Part shown: positions 1 through 8,820 of the stretch, one piece after another
How positions within the stretch are numbered: position 1 is the first letter of the stretch
How the letters are laid out: every line of letters starts with the position of its first letter
Assembly: GCA_016787415.1 (NCBI GenBank)
Contig: JAEUUT010000062.1
Coordinates: 1 to 64,000 of the forward strand
Source: Saprospiraceae bacterium
GTDB taxonomy: Bacteria; Bacteroidota; Bacteroidia; Chitinophagales; Saprospiraceae
Length of the DNA: 64,000 nt
Direction of reading: 5' to 3'
Notes under the pieces: generated by a model
The model's database searches: none
Seen by the model: only the letters and a program-made list of their open reading frames with translations
Told to the model about the DNA's origin: nothing
Made by a program: the position numbers and the translations under genes

Positions 1-173
1 AAATCATTTTCGGTAGAAGAACCAATGGCGTTGTACAGTTCTCTTTCGAAACGCACACGCTCCGCCATATCCGGATCGGAAGACAATTGGCTTTCAAAGT
101 CCTTGCGTGTTGCAATATCCATTATACCACTGAGGTAGTCATGAATCTGGTTATCCAGGCTATCGTTATTCAT
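1..173 (-). CDS. Partial protein, probable partner or anti-sigma of the adjacent sigma factor
   Basis: The reverse strand opens with an ATG at 173 and reads about 57 residues off the left edge. It begins MNNDSLDNQIHDYLSG and contains a DFESQLSSDPDMAERV stretch, an acidic helical N-terminus of the kind seen in cytoplasmic parts of Bacteroidota membrane proteins encoded after ECF-type sigma factors. Its start overlaps the last 8 bases of the sigma gene, so the two are translationally coupled. The anti-sigma role is inferred from this coupling only, because the diagnostic membrane or zinc-finger part lies outside the window. Confidence 0.6.
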   Translation of the reverse strand, partial: MNNDSLDNQIHDYLSGIMDIATRKDFESQLSSDPDMAERVRFERELYNAIGSSTEND

Positions 174-765
174 ACGCACTGGTGTCGGTTTTATTTGAGC
201 GAGACGAAGTACTTATTTCATTAAAACGCCGATCTTTTTGGATGGCTTCGATGAGTTTGTCCTTGCAGACCTTGTTTTTCTTTTTGACATAATCGGCAGT
301 AAAGCCCATGTCGGCAGCAATCGACTGGAGCGGCTCCCGATCAAAAAAACGCTGGAGCAACTGCTTGCAATCCGGGCCGAGTCGTTCGAATTTCTCCCGA
401 TACAAGTTGCGTTTTTCCAGTTCAAAAACCTGAAGTTCAAGGTCAGCATCTATATCATATCTCTCTTCCGGGTTGGAAGTAACCTCCGTACGGCTGTTTT
501 TTTTCAATTGTCTCAGCCAGATAAAGCGCCCTATGCCCATGAGGTAGGCCTGAAATGGCGCCGTCAGTTGAAAACCAGGGCGAGCAGCATGATTAAAAAT
601 GACAACAAGCGCTTCCTGAAACACATCCCGCGCATCATCATATGATGCCTGGTTGTTGCGAAGCATACTATACACAGGTGGGAAAAACCGCTCGTATATC
701 TCCTCCAGAATCTGCGTTTTGTTGTGAAGAATCCCCTGAATGTAAATTGATTCGTCCTTTTCCAT
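166..765 (-). CDS. RNA polymerase sigma factor, sigma-70 (ECF-like) family
   Basis: A 199-residue protein with the two-domain layout of ECF sigma factors. A region 2 core lies at about residues 20-75 (IYERFFPPVYSMLR, then DDARDVFQEALVVIF). A C-terminal region 4 helix-turn-helix lies at about 130-175 (LQSIAADMGFTADYVKKKNK). The family recruits RNA polymerase to stress or surface-function promoters and is normally held by an anti-sigma protein. The next gene overlaps the stop codon by 8 bp and may be that partner. A TAATTTTG box stands 26 bp upstream of the ATG. The target regulon cannot be told from the sequence. Confidence 0.88.
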   Translation of the reverse strand: MEKDESIYIQGILHNKTQILEEIYERFFPPVYSMLRNNQASYDDARDVFQEALVVIFNHAARPGFQLTAPFQAYLMGIGRFIWLRQLKKNSRTEVTSNPEERYDIDADLELQVFELEKRNLYREKFERLGPDCKQLLQRFFDREPLQSIAADMGFTADYVKKKNKVCKDKLIEAIQKDRRFNEISTSSRSNKTDTSAYE

Positions 766-790
766 TGCTGGCTTATGAGAATATCCTGCG

Positions 791-798
791 CAAAATTA
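791..798 (-). promoter_or_regulatory. Bacteroidota -7 box for the sigma factor gene
   Basis: TAATTTTG on the minus strand matches TAnnTTTG and lies 26 bp upstream of the ATG at 765. TTG triplets lie 18 and 22 bp further upstream. Confidence 0.5.
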
Positions 799-982
799 GA
801 TAAAAAAATTACACAGCAAACAAATTGATTTTCAACACCTTATGAAAAGTAATCAATTTTTTCGAAAAAAACATTCGGTAAAAGGGTCACCAAATTCACG
901 ATCGAGAGATATGATAACAGAACGCCGCGAAGACATCCAGACAGGCGTATATTTTATCAAACCTTCTAAACATTTAAAAGAA

Positions 983-1765
983 ATGAACTTCCTTTCTAAA
1001 CACTCCTTGTTGCCCCTTTTTGGTTTTGTGCTGGTACTGACTGCCATGTCCTGTAAAGATGACAAAACGCTCCCTTCCTGTGAAGGTGTGACCTACGAGT
1101 ATGAAGGCGCTGACGGCCCGGAACACTGGAGCGAACTGTGTGTCGACTATGTGGACTGTGGTGGAAAAGTGCAGTCGCCTGTCGATATTACGAATGCGGT
1201 AGACGACGCCTCTCTGGCTGCCGTTGCACGTACGTATTCCAATTCAGGTACCCACATTGTGAACAAAGGCCACACCATCCAGTTCAATTACGACGGAGGA
1301 AGCACCATCGTGGTGAACGGGGAATCATACGAATTGCTCCAGTTCCACACGCATACGCATAGCGAGCACACCGTAGGCGGTGTATCGGCTCCGATGGAAA
1401 TTCACTTCGTACACAAAAATGCTACGACGGGCAAACTGGCTGTTATCGGCGTATTCGTAGAAGAAGGCGCTGAAAACCCGATTCTCAAACACTTCGTCGA
1501 CCACCTGCCTGCCACACTGGATGCTACTTATGAGGGCGCTGTGAGTTTCACGGCTCAAGACCTGATGCCTTCCGACCTGAGTTACTACACATATTCAGGT
1601 TCGCTCACTACCCCACCCTGCTCTGAAATTGTAACCTGGATCGTGCTGGAGCATCACATTGAAGCAACCGAAGAGCAAATTCACGCTTTCGAAGCGCTGG
1701 AGCACGAAAATGCCCGCCCGGTACAGCCGCTGGAAGGCCGGACAATCAAGCACCACAAGGCATAA
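983..1765 (+). CDS. Alpha-class carbonic anhydrase, lipoprotein
   Basis: Zinc enzyme interconverting CO2 and bicarbonate, probably in the periplasm or on the outer membrane. The family signature is clear: QSPVDI near the N-terminus, the zinc histidines in FHTHTHSEHTVGG and MEIHFVH, and the substrate-pocket motif YSGSLTTPPCSE followed by VTWIV. The frame is open from 842, but the ATG at 983 gives MNFLSKHSLLPLFGFVLVL with a lipobox ending in a Cys (TAMSC), so 983 is preferred. The product has 260 residues. It is monocistronic and faces a T9SS cargo gene across a nested palindrome. Confidence 0.9.
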   Translation: MNFLSKHSLLPLFGFVLVLTAMSCKDDKTLPSCEGVTYEYEGADGPEHWSELCVDYVDCGGKVQSPVDITNAVDDASLAAVARTYSNSGTHIVNKGHTIQFNYDGGSTIVVNGESYELLQFHTHTHSEHTVGGVSAPMEIHFVHKNATTGKLAVIGVFVEEGAENPILKHFVDHLPATLDATYEGAVSFTAQDLMPSDLSYYTYSGSLTTPPCSEIVTWIVLEHHIEATEEQIHAFEALEHENARPVQPLEGRTIKHHKA

Positions 1766-1775
1766 AAAACTCGGA

Positions 1776-1944
1776 ATGAAGTGGCTGACTCATAAGTAGT
1801 GGCTTCGAAAAAGATGAGAAATTTTATTCTGCTTTCGATGCTTTTAGACCTTCCAGGTTTTTAAAACCTGGAAGGTCTGGCATCTCAACCAAACAAAACA
1901 TTTCACTTTCTATCAGACCAGTACTTATGAGACAGCCACTTCAT
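1776..1944. repeat. Nested inverted repeat (MITE-like)
   Basis: Outer arms of 25 bp (1776-1800 and 1920-1944) are complementary with two mismatches and enclose 119 bp. The interior holds a second, perfect 16-bp palindrome (1846-1878). It lies between two convergent genes. No target-site duplication is evident at the ends. Confidence 0.6.
1846..1878. terminator. Bidirectional hairpin between convergent genes
   Basis: A perfect 16-bp stem (1846-1861 against 1863-1878) with a single-base spacer. The T-rich and A-rich centre of the stem is symmetrical. Its position between convergent stop codons fits a bidirectional terminator, though no long T-run follows the stem. Confidence 0.5.
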
Positions 1945-1957
1945 AATGAAAACCAAT

Positions 1958-3211
1958 CTACTCTGTTTTAATAAATCGGACACTCGTCCGGAACCCTGCA
2001 TCATCAAAAACGTCCAGCCAATACAAGCCTTGCTGCAAGCCTCCCGTCCAAATGGATTGTGCGTCTGCTTCAGTGTGCGATTGTTCCAGCACGATATTTC
2101 CCCTGACATCAAAAATCCTCGATTGAAACGCCCGCCCGGAGTACGTTTCAAAGTGTAGGAACAACTCGTCCGTTACAGGGTTTGGCCAAACCCGTACGGC
2201 AGCCAGGTTTTCCTGAAAATCAAGTTCCACGACAGGCGCTAATTCAGCACTGCCATCATTCCCGACCGTCCTCAAGCGATAGTAGTTTTTTCCGTAAAAA
2301 GGGTGCATGTCCCGGAATTCATACACCTGTATCTGTGCAGAATTTCCCACTGCTGACAGGCGGCACAACTGTCCCCAAGAATAACCGTCGGCGCTATGGT
2401 CGAGTTGGAAATATGCCACGTCATGCTCCTGTGCTGTTTTCCAGTATAATTCAATCTGATGGTTTCCAGCCTGTGCACTAAAATAAGTGACTTCTACAGG
2501 CAATGGCGCGTTGGTCACTTCGAAAAATATACGCGCAGGCGCCGATTGCGTAGCAATGATGTTATCCAGATCGCAGGCAGTAGGGTCAGTGGTATTGAAA
2601 CGGGAACTGATAAATCGACCAGAATGTACATACGCTGTATTGCATTGTTCGAGCGCATTGACCGTGCAGGAGCCATCTTCCAGCCCCACGTCGTAGAGTT
2701 CCGATTGTATATAAAATTCCAGCACGTAGGAGCCATTGGAAAGCCCCTGCAATACGTCGAGCGATAGTGTACTTTGCCAGTTGTTGCTTTGGGTGGATGT
2801 GTAGCAGGTGCCCGGCACCAGGCTGGATTGAGGCTGCATCGCCATGGTGATCCAGCCCGGCGGCGTTGTCAGTATCGGGTATATGCGATAATACAGTGTC
2901 GTGCTGTTGACCCGATCGAAGTAAGCAGAGCGTAAAAAAGAGGCGGCTCCTGTCAGGATAAACGAGGACACGACGCCCTGATTGTTGCTTGTTCCATTGG
3001 GAATTCCGATAAAAAAACTGCCGGTCGACATGGCGCCTGGACCAAACAGTACGGCATGATTCAGTCCGTTGATGGTTACATACAACTGGTTGGCATCGCC
3101 ACCGACATAGTTGTTATCGAATCCGTCGGCGCCATACAGGTGAGCAGTTATTCCGCTTGTAAATGCCCATGCAAGCAAGAGGGCACGCAGGTTTGTGAGG
3201 ATATAGTTCAT
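1958..3211 (-). CDS. Secreted protein with T9SS type A C-terminal sorting domain
   Basis: A 417-residue protein with an N-terminal signal peptide (MNYILTNLRALLLAWAFTSG). The last 80 residues or so form a Por-secretion sorting domain: VWPNPVTDELFLHF, then IFDVRGNIVLEQ and GLQQGLYWLDVFD, ending FIKTE. Such cargo crosses the outer membrane by the type IX system and is usually attached to A-LPS or released. The middle part is beta-rich with no recognised catalytic domain. A segment at about 245-330 (TYFSAQAGNHQIELYWKTA) resembles the fibronectin-like module that often precedes the sorting domain. An upstream ATG at 3232 would add seven residues. The substrate or ligand is unknown. Confidence 0.85.
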   Translation of the reverse strand: MNYILTNLRALLLAWAFTSGITAHLYGADGFDNNYVGGDANQLYVTINGLNHAVLFGPGAMSTGSFFIGIPNGTSNNQGVVSSFILTGAASFLRSAYFDRVNSTTLYYRIYPILTTPPGWITMAMQPQSSLVPGTCYTSTQSNNWQSTLSLDVLQGLSNGSYVLEFYIQSELYDVGLEDGSCTVNALEQCNTAYVHSGRFISSRFNTTDPTACDLDNIIATQSAPARIFFEVTNAPLPVEVTYFSAQAGNHQIELYWKTAQEHDVAYFQLDHSADGYSWGQLCRLSAVGNSAQIQVYEFRDMHPFYGKNYYRLRTVGNDGSAELAPVVELDFQENLAAVRVWPNPVTDELFLHFETYSGRAFQSRIFDVRGNIVLEQSHTEADAQSIWTGGLQQGLYWLDVFDDAGFRTSVRFIKTE

Positions 3212-3325
3212 GTGGAAAAAATGAAGGAACAACCGGTTACAGGAAAATTAGCCACAAAAGATGCATTCCACTGCGACTTATTTTACTTTGCGTAGGTCAA
3301 AGAAACCGACCGGATATTCCGGATT

Positions 3326-4270
3326 ATGTGTTTGTTTTTTACTCAAAGATTAAAAAATCAGGTGCAAATCATACAGACCCATTCCTTGTACAAACATTTC
3401 GGCGACACTGTTGCTGCACATGACATTTCCATTCATGTCAATCAGGGCGAAATTTATGGTTTCCTTGGCTTGAATGGAGCCGGCAAAACGACCCTGATTC
3501 GTATGCTGCTCGGCATGATCCGACCCGACAGCGGGACAATACAGTTGTTCGGCCAGGAACTGCATCGTCGCTTCGACAAGTGGAACGAGGTAGGCTATCT
3601 GGTGGAAACACCCTATTCCTATCCACAACTGACGGTACTGGAAAACCTGCGGGTTTATTACCAGTTGCGCCAACTGAAAAATCAGGGCCTGATCGATCTT
3701 GTACTCGAACAACTCAAACTCGACAAGTATCGCAATATTCAGGCCAAGGCACTCTCCCTGGGCAATCAGCAACGGCTCGGACTGGCAAAAGCGCTCCTGC
3801 ACCGCCCGCCATTGCTCATTCTCGACGAACCAACCAATGGCCTCGACCCGGAAGGCATTGTGGAAGTTCGCAATCTCCTGCTCGACCTGGCTCAAAGCGG
3901 ATCAACCATCCTGCTCTCCAGCCATATCCTGAGTGAAATTTCGAAAGTAGCCCATCGCATAGGCATTGTTCATGGAGGAACACTCATCCAGGAAATGACG
4001 GCGCAGGAATTATCCGGTCAATTGATGAGAAAACTACTCGTACAAACGACCGATAACGCGCATGCCCTGCAACTGCTTCATGCAGCAGGTTACAGCGCCC
4101 ATGAAAACCAGGATGCGGAGATTGAAATTTCAAACCCCGATGCCACCCGGTATCCCGAACGCGTCGCCGCCTTGCTCATGGACAGCGGCGCGGCGCTCCG
4201 GAAACTGTATGTATTTTCAGAAGACCTGGAAATGTATTTTTTAAGAACCATCCGAAATACAGCCCAATGA
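3326..4270 (+). CDS. ABC transporter ATP-binding protein (ABC-2 exporter type)
   Basis: Cytoplasmic ATPase of an export-type ABC system. It has Walker A GLNGAGKTT, the ABC signature LSLGNQQRLGLAKAL, Walker B LLILDEPTNGLDPEG and a switch His in SSHILSE. The roughly 80-residue C-terminal tail is typical of CcmA or BcrA-like ATPases acting with an ABC-2 permease. A GTG at 3362 would remove a 12-residue leader and start closer to the conserved fold, so the start is uncertain. The stop overlaps the permease start (ATGA), which indicates a two-gene operon. The cargo is not predictable. Confidence 0.9.
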   Translation: MCLFFTQRLKNQVQIIQTHSLYKHFGDTVAAHDISIHVNQGEIYGFLGLNGAGKTTLIRMLLGMIRPDSGTIQLFGQELHRRFDKWNEVGYLVETPYSYPQLTVLENLRVYYQLRQLKNQGLIDLVLEQLKLDKYRNIQAKALSLGNQQRLGLAKALLHRPPLLILDEPTNGLDPEGIVEVRNLLLDLAQSGSTILLSSHILSEISKVAHRIGIVHGGTLIQEMTAQELSGQLMRKLLVQTTDNAHALQLLHAAGYSAHENQDAEIEISNPDATRYPERVAALLMDSGAALRKLYVFSEDLEMYFLRTIRNTAQ

Positions 4271-5055
4271 ACACCCTGATCCGGACAGTACGTGCAGAAA
4301 TGTTGAAAAACAGGCATTCCAGCATCGTAAAAACCACATTTATCGCTTTTGCACTCGCTCCTTTGATGGGTGGCGTTTTTATGATGATCATGCGCAGCCC
4401 ACAGGCGTTGGCGCGTTCCGGCGGGCTTAGCGCCAAAATGCAGGCTATGCAGTTGACCGTTGACTGGAACGCATATTTCCAGATTTTAACCCAGGCAGTC
4501 GGTGTAGGCGGCGTATTGATTTTCGGTTTTGTAGCCAGTTGGACATTTGGAAGAGAATATGCCGAAGGCACTGCAAAAGACCTGATGGCGCTACCTACTT
4601 CTAGAAGGAAAATTATACAGGCAAAATTTGTCGTTTATGCGCTGTGGTGCCTGGCCCTGGCTGCATCCAACCTGTTGATTGGTTTTTTGATTGGCAGCGC
4701 ACTTCAACTCGCTCCCATGGCCGCACCCGTTGCCCAAACCCAGTTTATGTACTATGCCGGCACTACCCTGCTCACCATTCTGTCGGGCATACCCATAGCA
4801 TTTTTTGCCATCTGGGGAAAAGGATACCTGGCACCCCTGGGTTTTGTGGCGCTTACGCTGGTATTTTCACAAATTATCGCCGCAACGGGGTTCGGAGCAT
4901 ATTTTCCCTGGGCTATACCGGGGCTCTTCAGCGGGGCAGGCGGAGAATACAGAGATCAACTCACTATGACCAGTTACTCTATCTTAATGATTACCAGCAT
5001 ATTGGGCTATTTTTCAAGCATTGTATACTGGGAACGTTCAGATCATTCCAAATAA
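4267..5055 (+). CDS. ABC-2 type transporter permease
   Basis: A 262-residue inner-membrane protein with about six hydrophobic segments (for example GGVLIFGFVASWTFGREYAEG and ISILGYFSSIV-like C-terminal helices). The GREYAEGTAKDLMALPTSR segment between the second and third helices is the usual coupling region of ABC-2 permeases. It overlaps the ATPase gene by 4 bp and forms the membrane half of that exporter. Its end overlaps the convergent transporter gene by 13 bp, so no room is left for a separate terminator. Confidence 0.87.
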   Translation: MNTLIRTVRAEMLKNRHSSIVKTTFIAFALAPLMGGVFMMIMRSPQALARSGGLSAKMQAMQLTVDWNAYFQILTQAVGVGGVLIFGFVASWTFGREYAEGTAKDLMALPTSRRKIIQAKFVVYALWCLALAASNLLIGFLIGSALQLAPMAAPVAQTQFMYYAGTTLLTILSGIPIAFFAIWGKGYLAPLGFVALTLVFSQIIAATGFGAYFPWAIPGLFSGAGGEYRDQLTMTSYSILMITSILGYFSSIVYWERSDHSK

Positions 5056-6545
5056 ATGCCCACAACCAAAAACAGCGCGCAAATCACCGTCAGCATCACC
5101 AAGAAAGGATTGATAAACCGCAGCCAGGTTTTCAGGCTTACGTTTACCAGCGTCAGCGATGGAAGCACCAGCCCTGTGGGCGCCACAAACGACATGATAC
5201 ACATGCCATACAGGTACGAATTGACAATTTCACGACCCGGAACATTGACAATAACCGCCAGCGCGCCAATAATCGGCATGGTCAGCACCGCCATTCCCGA
5301 ACTAGATTGAATAAACAGCGAGAATACAAAGTAAAACGCCAGCAACATCAGGATAAATACCGCCGGATGCACACCCTGTATGGCCTGCGAAGTGTAATAC
5401 AAAATGGAATCGCTCACATTGCCTTCATTCAGGATCACCGTTACGCCACGTGCCACGCCTACCACAAATGCCACGCTCAGCAGGCTTTCGGCGCCTTTGA
5501 TAAATTCGGCCGTAAATACCTTTTCTTTCATACCAGTAATCAGCGCCAGCAATACCGAAGCGCCCAAAAACAGTGCCGACATTTCCAGGGTCCACCATTT
5601 CAGAAAGACCACACCGCCAATCATTACCAGGAATGTTGCGATATAAATAAACAACAGCAGTTTTGATTTTAATGGCAATGCGGGTGCTTCTGCTTGTTCC
5701 GAAACGGTTATTTCATAAGGCGGCGCCACGGGTCCGTCTATTTGCAGTACCAAAGAAGCGGCAGGGTCTTTTTTTACACGCGCAGCATAGCGCAGGATGT
5801 ACCAGATCATCAAACCGGTGGTCACTACCCAGATAATCAGGCGTTCTGTGAGCCCGTCCATCCAGTTGATACCGGCTGCATTGGAAGCAATAATTACGGA
5901 AAACGGATTGGAAAATGAGGCGATACAACCTACCGAGGTACCCCCGAAAATGATCGCCAGCGGCACCAGCAAATCATAACCTGCCGCTACGAACAAGGGC
6001 ACAAGAATGGGGTAAAACACCAGCGCTTCTTCCGCCATGCCGTACGATGCCGCAAAAAAAGAAAGGATTCCCGTCAGCAATCCAATGAGCCCGGGTTCGC
6101 GCCCTTTCATCGAATGCGACAGCGCTGCAATACCCTGCACCATCGCTCCGGTTTCATTGAACACATACATAAATCCGCCAATGATGAGAATAAACAGGAT
6201 AATGTCGATGCTCTCATTGATCCCTTTCACAGGCGCCTGCAAAACGGCCAGAAAGCCTTGCCCGTTCTTTGGTTGTTCGACAAATGTGCCCGGAATGGAA
6301 ACGGCTTTGCGGATGTCGCCGCCGGTAAATTTTTCAAGCGCAATGCGAATGCCGAGGCTGTCGAGCGTGCGCTGTGTAAGTGGCAAGGTGCGCTCCCCTG
6401 CCGACGAAGTCACCAGAAAATGTTCTTTTTCTGCCGAAAGTTTGCTGTATTGCCCGGCCGGCAATATCCAGGTACAAGCGGCAGCAAGCACAATGACCAG
6501 CATCAGGATAGCAAGCGGGCTGGGAAATGATTTTTTTTCGGACAT
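5043..6545 (-). CDS. YfcC/DcuC-like transporter
   Basis: A 500-residue polytopic membrane protein with about 11-12 helices. It begins with a short cytoplasmic tail and the helix LAILMLVIVLAAACTWILPA, followed by the PAGQY segment and an extended loop typical of YfcC-family carriers (C4-dicarboxylate or basic amino acid transporter-like). The central IGGFMYVFNETGAM and GMAEEALVFYPILVPL segments also fit this family. The substrate cannot be assigned: homologues are annotated both as C4-dicarboxylate carriers and as amino acid antiporters. It is convergent with and overlaps the ABC permease end. Confidence 0.82.
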   Translation of the reverse strand: MSEKKSFPSPLAILMLVIVLAAACTWILPAGQYSKLSAEKEHFLVTSSAGERTLPLTQRTLDSLGIRIALEKFTGGDIRKAVSIPGTFVEQPKNGQGFLAVLQAPVKGINESIDIILFILIIGGFMYVFNETGAMVQGIAALSHSMKGREPGLIGLLTGILSFFAASYGMAEEALVFYPILVPLFVAAGYDLLVPLAIIFGGTSVGCIASFSNPFSVIIASNAAGINWMDGLTERLIIWVVTTGLMIWYILRYAARVKKDPAASLVLQIDGPVAPPYEITVSEQAEAPALPLKSKLLLFIYIATFLVMIGGVVFLKWWTLEMSALFLGASVLLALITGMKEKVFTAEFIKGAESLLSVAFVVGVARGVTVILNEGNVSDSILYYTSQAIQGVHPAVFILMLLAFYFVFSLFIQSSSGMAVLTMPIIGALAVIVNVPGREIVNSYLYGMCIMSFVAPTGLVLPSLTLVNVSLKTWLRFINPFLVMLTVICALFLVVGIYLE

Positions 6546-6633
6546 TGATGGTACGATTTTGTGAAAAAGAACGGGTCAGGCGAAGGTAAAACACGAATTA
6601 TAAACGGTATGTACTTAGTCAAAAAACAAGCAT

Positions 6634-6641
6634 TATGTTTG
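6634..6641 (+). promoter_or_regulatory. Bacteroidota -7 box for the bestrophin-like gene
   Basis: TATGTTTG followed by CCC, 19 bp before the ATG at 6661. No clear -33 TTG at the usual distance. Confidence 0.4.
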
Positions 6642-6660
6642 CCCAAACAGATGTACTCTC

Positions 6661-7668
6661 ATGCATACCGGAACTTCTTACAAAATCAGCGAATTCCTCA
6701 TCTGGACGCGCCGCAATTTTTACTGGTTGCTGCCTATCGCGATCGTGCCCGTGGCACTGTATCAGTTACTTGGCTGGCAGTGGCTGGCCATACCCTGGAC
6801 GGTAGTTGCCATGCTTGGCACCGCCACCGCTTTTCTGGTGGGTTTTAAAAACACCCAAACCTACAACCGCACCTGGGAGGCCCGGCAAATCTGGGGCGCT
6901 ATTCTCAACAGCAGCCGAACCTGGGGTGTGCGTTGCCGCGATTTTATCCACGACCCTGAAAAGTCTAAAGAACTGATTTACAGGCATTTTGCATGGCTGA
7001 CAGCCTTGCGCTACCAAATGCGCGAGCCGCGTGCATGGGAAAGCACGACCAAGCCCTACAACCTAGAGTTTAGCCGTTATTACACTGTTCCGGAAAAACA
7101 AACGCCGCTGGAAACGGAACTCGCTCAATACATTTCAGCGGAAGAACTGCAATACATCCTCGGCACCAAAAACCGTGCGGCGCAACTGATGAGCCTGCAA
7201 TCCAAAACTTTGCGCGAACTGGCCGACAGTGGCGCGCTCGATAATTTCAGGTTTATTGAAATGCAACGCAGCATTCAGGATTTGTACGACCAGCAAGGAC
7301 GCAGCGAGCGCATCAAAAACTTCCCTTATCCGCGTCAGTTTGCCACTATCAACTCCTTCTTTATCAAACTGTTCTGCATGCTGCTGCCGCTGGGTATGTT
7401 GCGCGAATTCGACAAATTGAACGAACACCTCACCGGCCCTTTGCAAGGCTGCATGGTGTGGCTGGCAGTGCCGTGCAGCGTGCTGGTGTCGTGGGTGTTT
7501 ATGTCGCTCGAACAGGTGGGAGAAAGCACGGAAAATCCTTTTGAAGGCAGCGCCAACGACGTACCTATTTCTCAAATGAGCCGCACCATAGAAATTGACT
7601 TAAGAGAAATGCTGGGCGAAACGGAACTGCCGGCGCCGCTACAACCGGTGAACAAGATTGTGCTTTAA
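6661..7668 (+). CDS. Bestrophin-like anion channel family protein
   Basis: A 335-residue membrane protein of the bacterial bestrophin (UPF0187) family. These form pentameric ion channels. Visible features are the N-terminal ISEFLIWTRRNFYWLLPIAI, a second helix pair ending in TAFLVGFKNTQTYNRTWEAR, and a later LFCMLLPLGMLREF helix followed by SWVFMSLEQVGESTENPFEG. The last of these is the conserved acidic, Pro-containing segment near the cytosolic neck. The stop codon directly abuts the GTTTTGGT repeat element. Ion selectivity is not predictable. Confidence 0.87.
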   Translation: MHTGTSYKISEFLIWTRRNFYWLLPIAIVPVALYQLLGWQWLAIPWTVVAMLGTATAFLVGFKNTQTYNRTWEARQIWGAILNSSRTWGVRCRDFIHDPEKSKELIYRHFAWLTALRYQMREPRAWESTTKPYNLEFSRYYTVPEKQTPLETELAQYISAEELQYILGTKNRAAQLMSLQSKTLRELADSGALDNFRFIEMQRSIQDLYDQQGRSERIKNFPYPRQFATINSFFIKLFCMLLPLGMLREFDKLNEHLTGPLQGCMVWLAVPCSVLVSWVFMSLEQVGESTENPFEGSANDVPISQMSRTIEIDLREMLGETELPAPLQPVNKIVL

Positions 7669-7850
7669 TTATGTGTTTTGGGGTTTTGGGGTTTTTGTGT
7701 TTTGGGGTTTTTGTGTTTTGGTGTTTTGGTGTTTTGGTGTTTTTGAGGTGCGTTGCACTTGGTATTTCGGATTGGTTTCGATGTCAATGCCAAGAGCGAA
7801 GCCCACCAAAACACCAAAACACCACAACACCAAAACACCAAAACACATAA
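7669..7850. repeat. Inverted intergenic repeat with GTTTTGGT words
   Basis: This fills the whole gap between two convergent stop codons. The left arm (7669 to about 7750) is made of GTTTTGGT/GTTTTGGG words and the right arm (about 7803-7850) of their complement. The extreme ends pair over 14 bp (7668-7681 with the end at 7850). The inner flanks carry a degenerate GAGGTGCnTTGCnnTTGGnATT core in both orientations. Sister copies lie at 8821-9044 and 44185-44338. Confidence 0.85.
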
Positions 7851-8813
7851 TCACAACCCCGCCGTATCCCCCGCTACTTCCAGCCCGGCGTGCCGCCCAG
7901 TGCCCTCGAAGATGCGCTGTTTATTGTCCAGCAATTCAACATGCAGGGTGGCTTGCAGGCTTTCGTTGATTTTGCCAGTCATTTCTCCTGAAAGTGGAGA
8001 GGCCAACGCGGTGCCCGGCGCCTGTTGGGCTGCAATGCGCAATTCGTTGCGGGCGCTTTGGAACACCAGTTCCAGCCCCACATCATCTATACGCAGGTAC
8101 TTTCGCGCGCCGGTATAGGTAGCAAACTTGAACAGCCGTCCTTCCAGCCAGAAACCGCTGATATATCCGATAAAATGGCTGAACAGCCAGGGAATATGCG
8201 CTACCGAGGCCATCAGCGAGGCCCGGTCGCAAGTGTCGAAATGATTGCTTTGCATCCAGGCATAGGCACGCGGAAAAGAAGAACCCCAGTCTTTTTCGAT
8301 GTAGCCTTTTCCGCCATTAAAGTCGACTTCTTTGCCGTCTATCAGCAGTGTACCTTCCAGTTGGTGGTGCATACTCACAACGCCGTGGTTGCATTCCATA
8401 AATGGAACAAAAGAATACCATCCCATAATGCCGGGCGCACCCAGCATTTTCGGCCAGGGCTGTGTGTCGCGGAAAAGAATAGTGCCGGAAATGCCTGGCA
8501 GGTCGAGTTCGATGCTGCTTGCAGAAAAACGGTTGTTGCCCAGCGATACCTCAAATCGGTCCTGCGCCGGCACAAAATCATCGACTTCAAACCTGTGATA
8601 GGCCGAACGACATTCCGAGCCATACATCACCTGCACAAAAGCGTGCTGTTCTCCGTGTACACCCATGGAAATGCCGGGAATGAAGGCCATGGCGCAGCGT
8701 TCGTCGCGGCTCACCACCTTGAAATACCAGCCTTCGAAATAGCGGTGTGTACGGCCCCAGCCGTGGTATTCATCGGGGTGCCAGAGGGCGCGCAATCGGC
8801 GGAAAGTGTTCAT
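7851..8813 (-). CDS. Tocopherol cyclase-like family protein
   Basis: A 320-residue protein matching the tocopherol-cyclase-like beta-barrel family. Diagnostic stretches are HPDEYHGWGRTHRYFEGWYFK at the N-terminus, PGIMGWYSFVPFMECNHGV in the middle, and GGKGYIEKDWGSSFPRAYAW, the conserved acidic/Trp segment. There is no signal peptide. Plant members cyclise prenylquinols, but most bacterial homologues have no known substrate, so a lipid-binding or cyclase role is only an inference. The gene is bracketed on both sides by copies of the same inverted repeat family. Confidence 0.82.
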   Translation of the reverse strand: MNTFRRLRALWHPDEYHGWGRTHRYFEGWYFKVVSRDERCAMAFIPGISMGVHGEQHAFVQVMYGSECRSAYHRFEVDDFVPAQDRFEVSLGNNRFSASSIELDLPGISGTILFRDTQPWPKMLGAPGIMGWYSFVPFMECNHGVVSMHHQLEGTLLIDGKEVDFNGGKGYIEKDWGSSFPRAYAWMQSNHFDTCDRASLMASVAHIPWLFSHFIGYISGFWLEGRLFKFATYTGARKYLRIDDVGLELVFQSARNELRIAAQQAPGTALASPLSGEMTGKINESLQATLHVELLDNKQRIFEGTGRHAGLEVAGDTAGL

Positions 8814-8820
8814 GCGAGGG

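Noticed and set aside
842..982. N-terminal extension of the carbonic anhydrase from the ATG at 842
   Set aside because: The extension is basic and without domain features, and the ATG at 983 starts a proper lipoprotein signal.
7753..8118. Plus-strand frame across the 7669 repeat and the tocopherol-cyclase-like gene
   Set aside because: Low-complexity repeat translation followed by antisense of a conserved gene.
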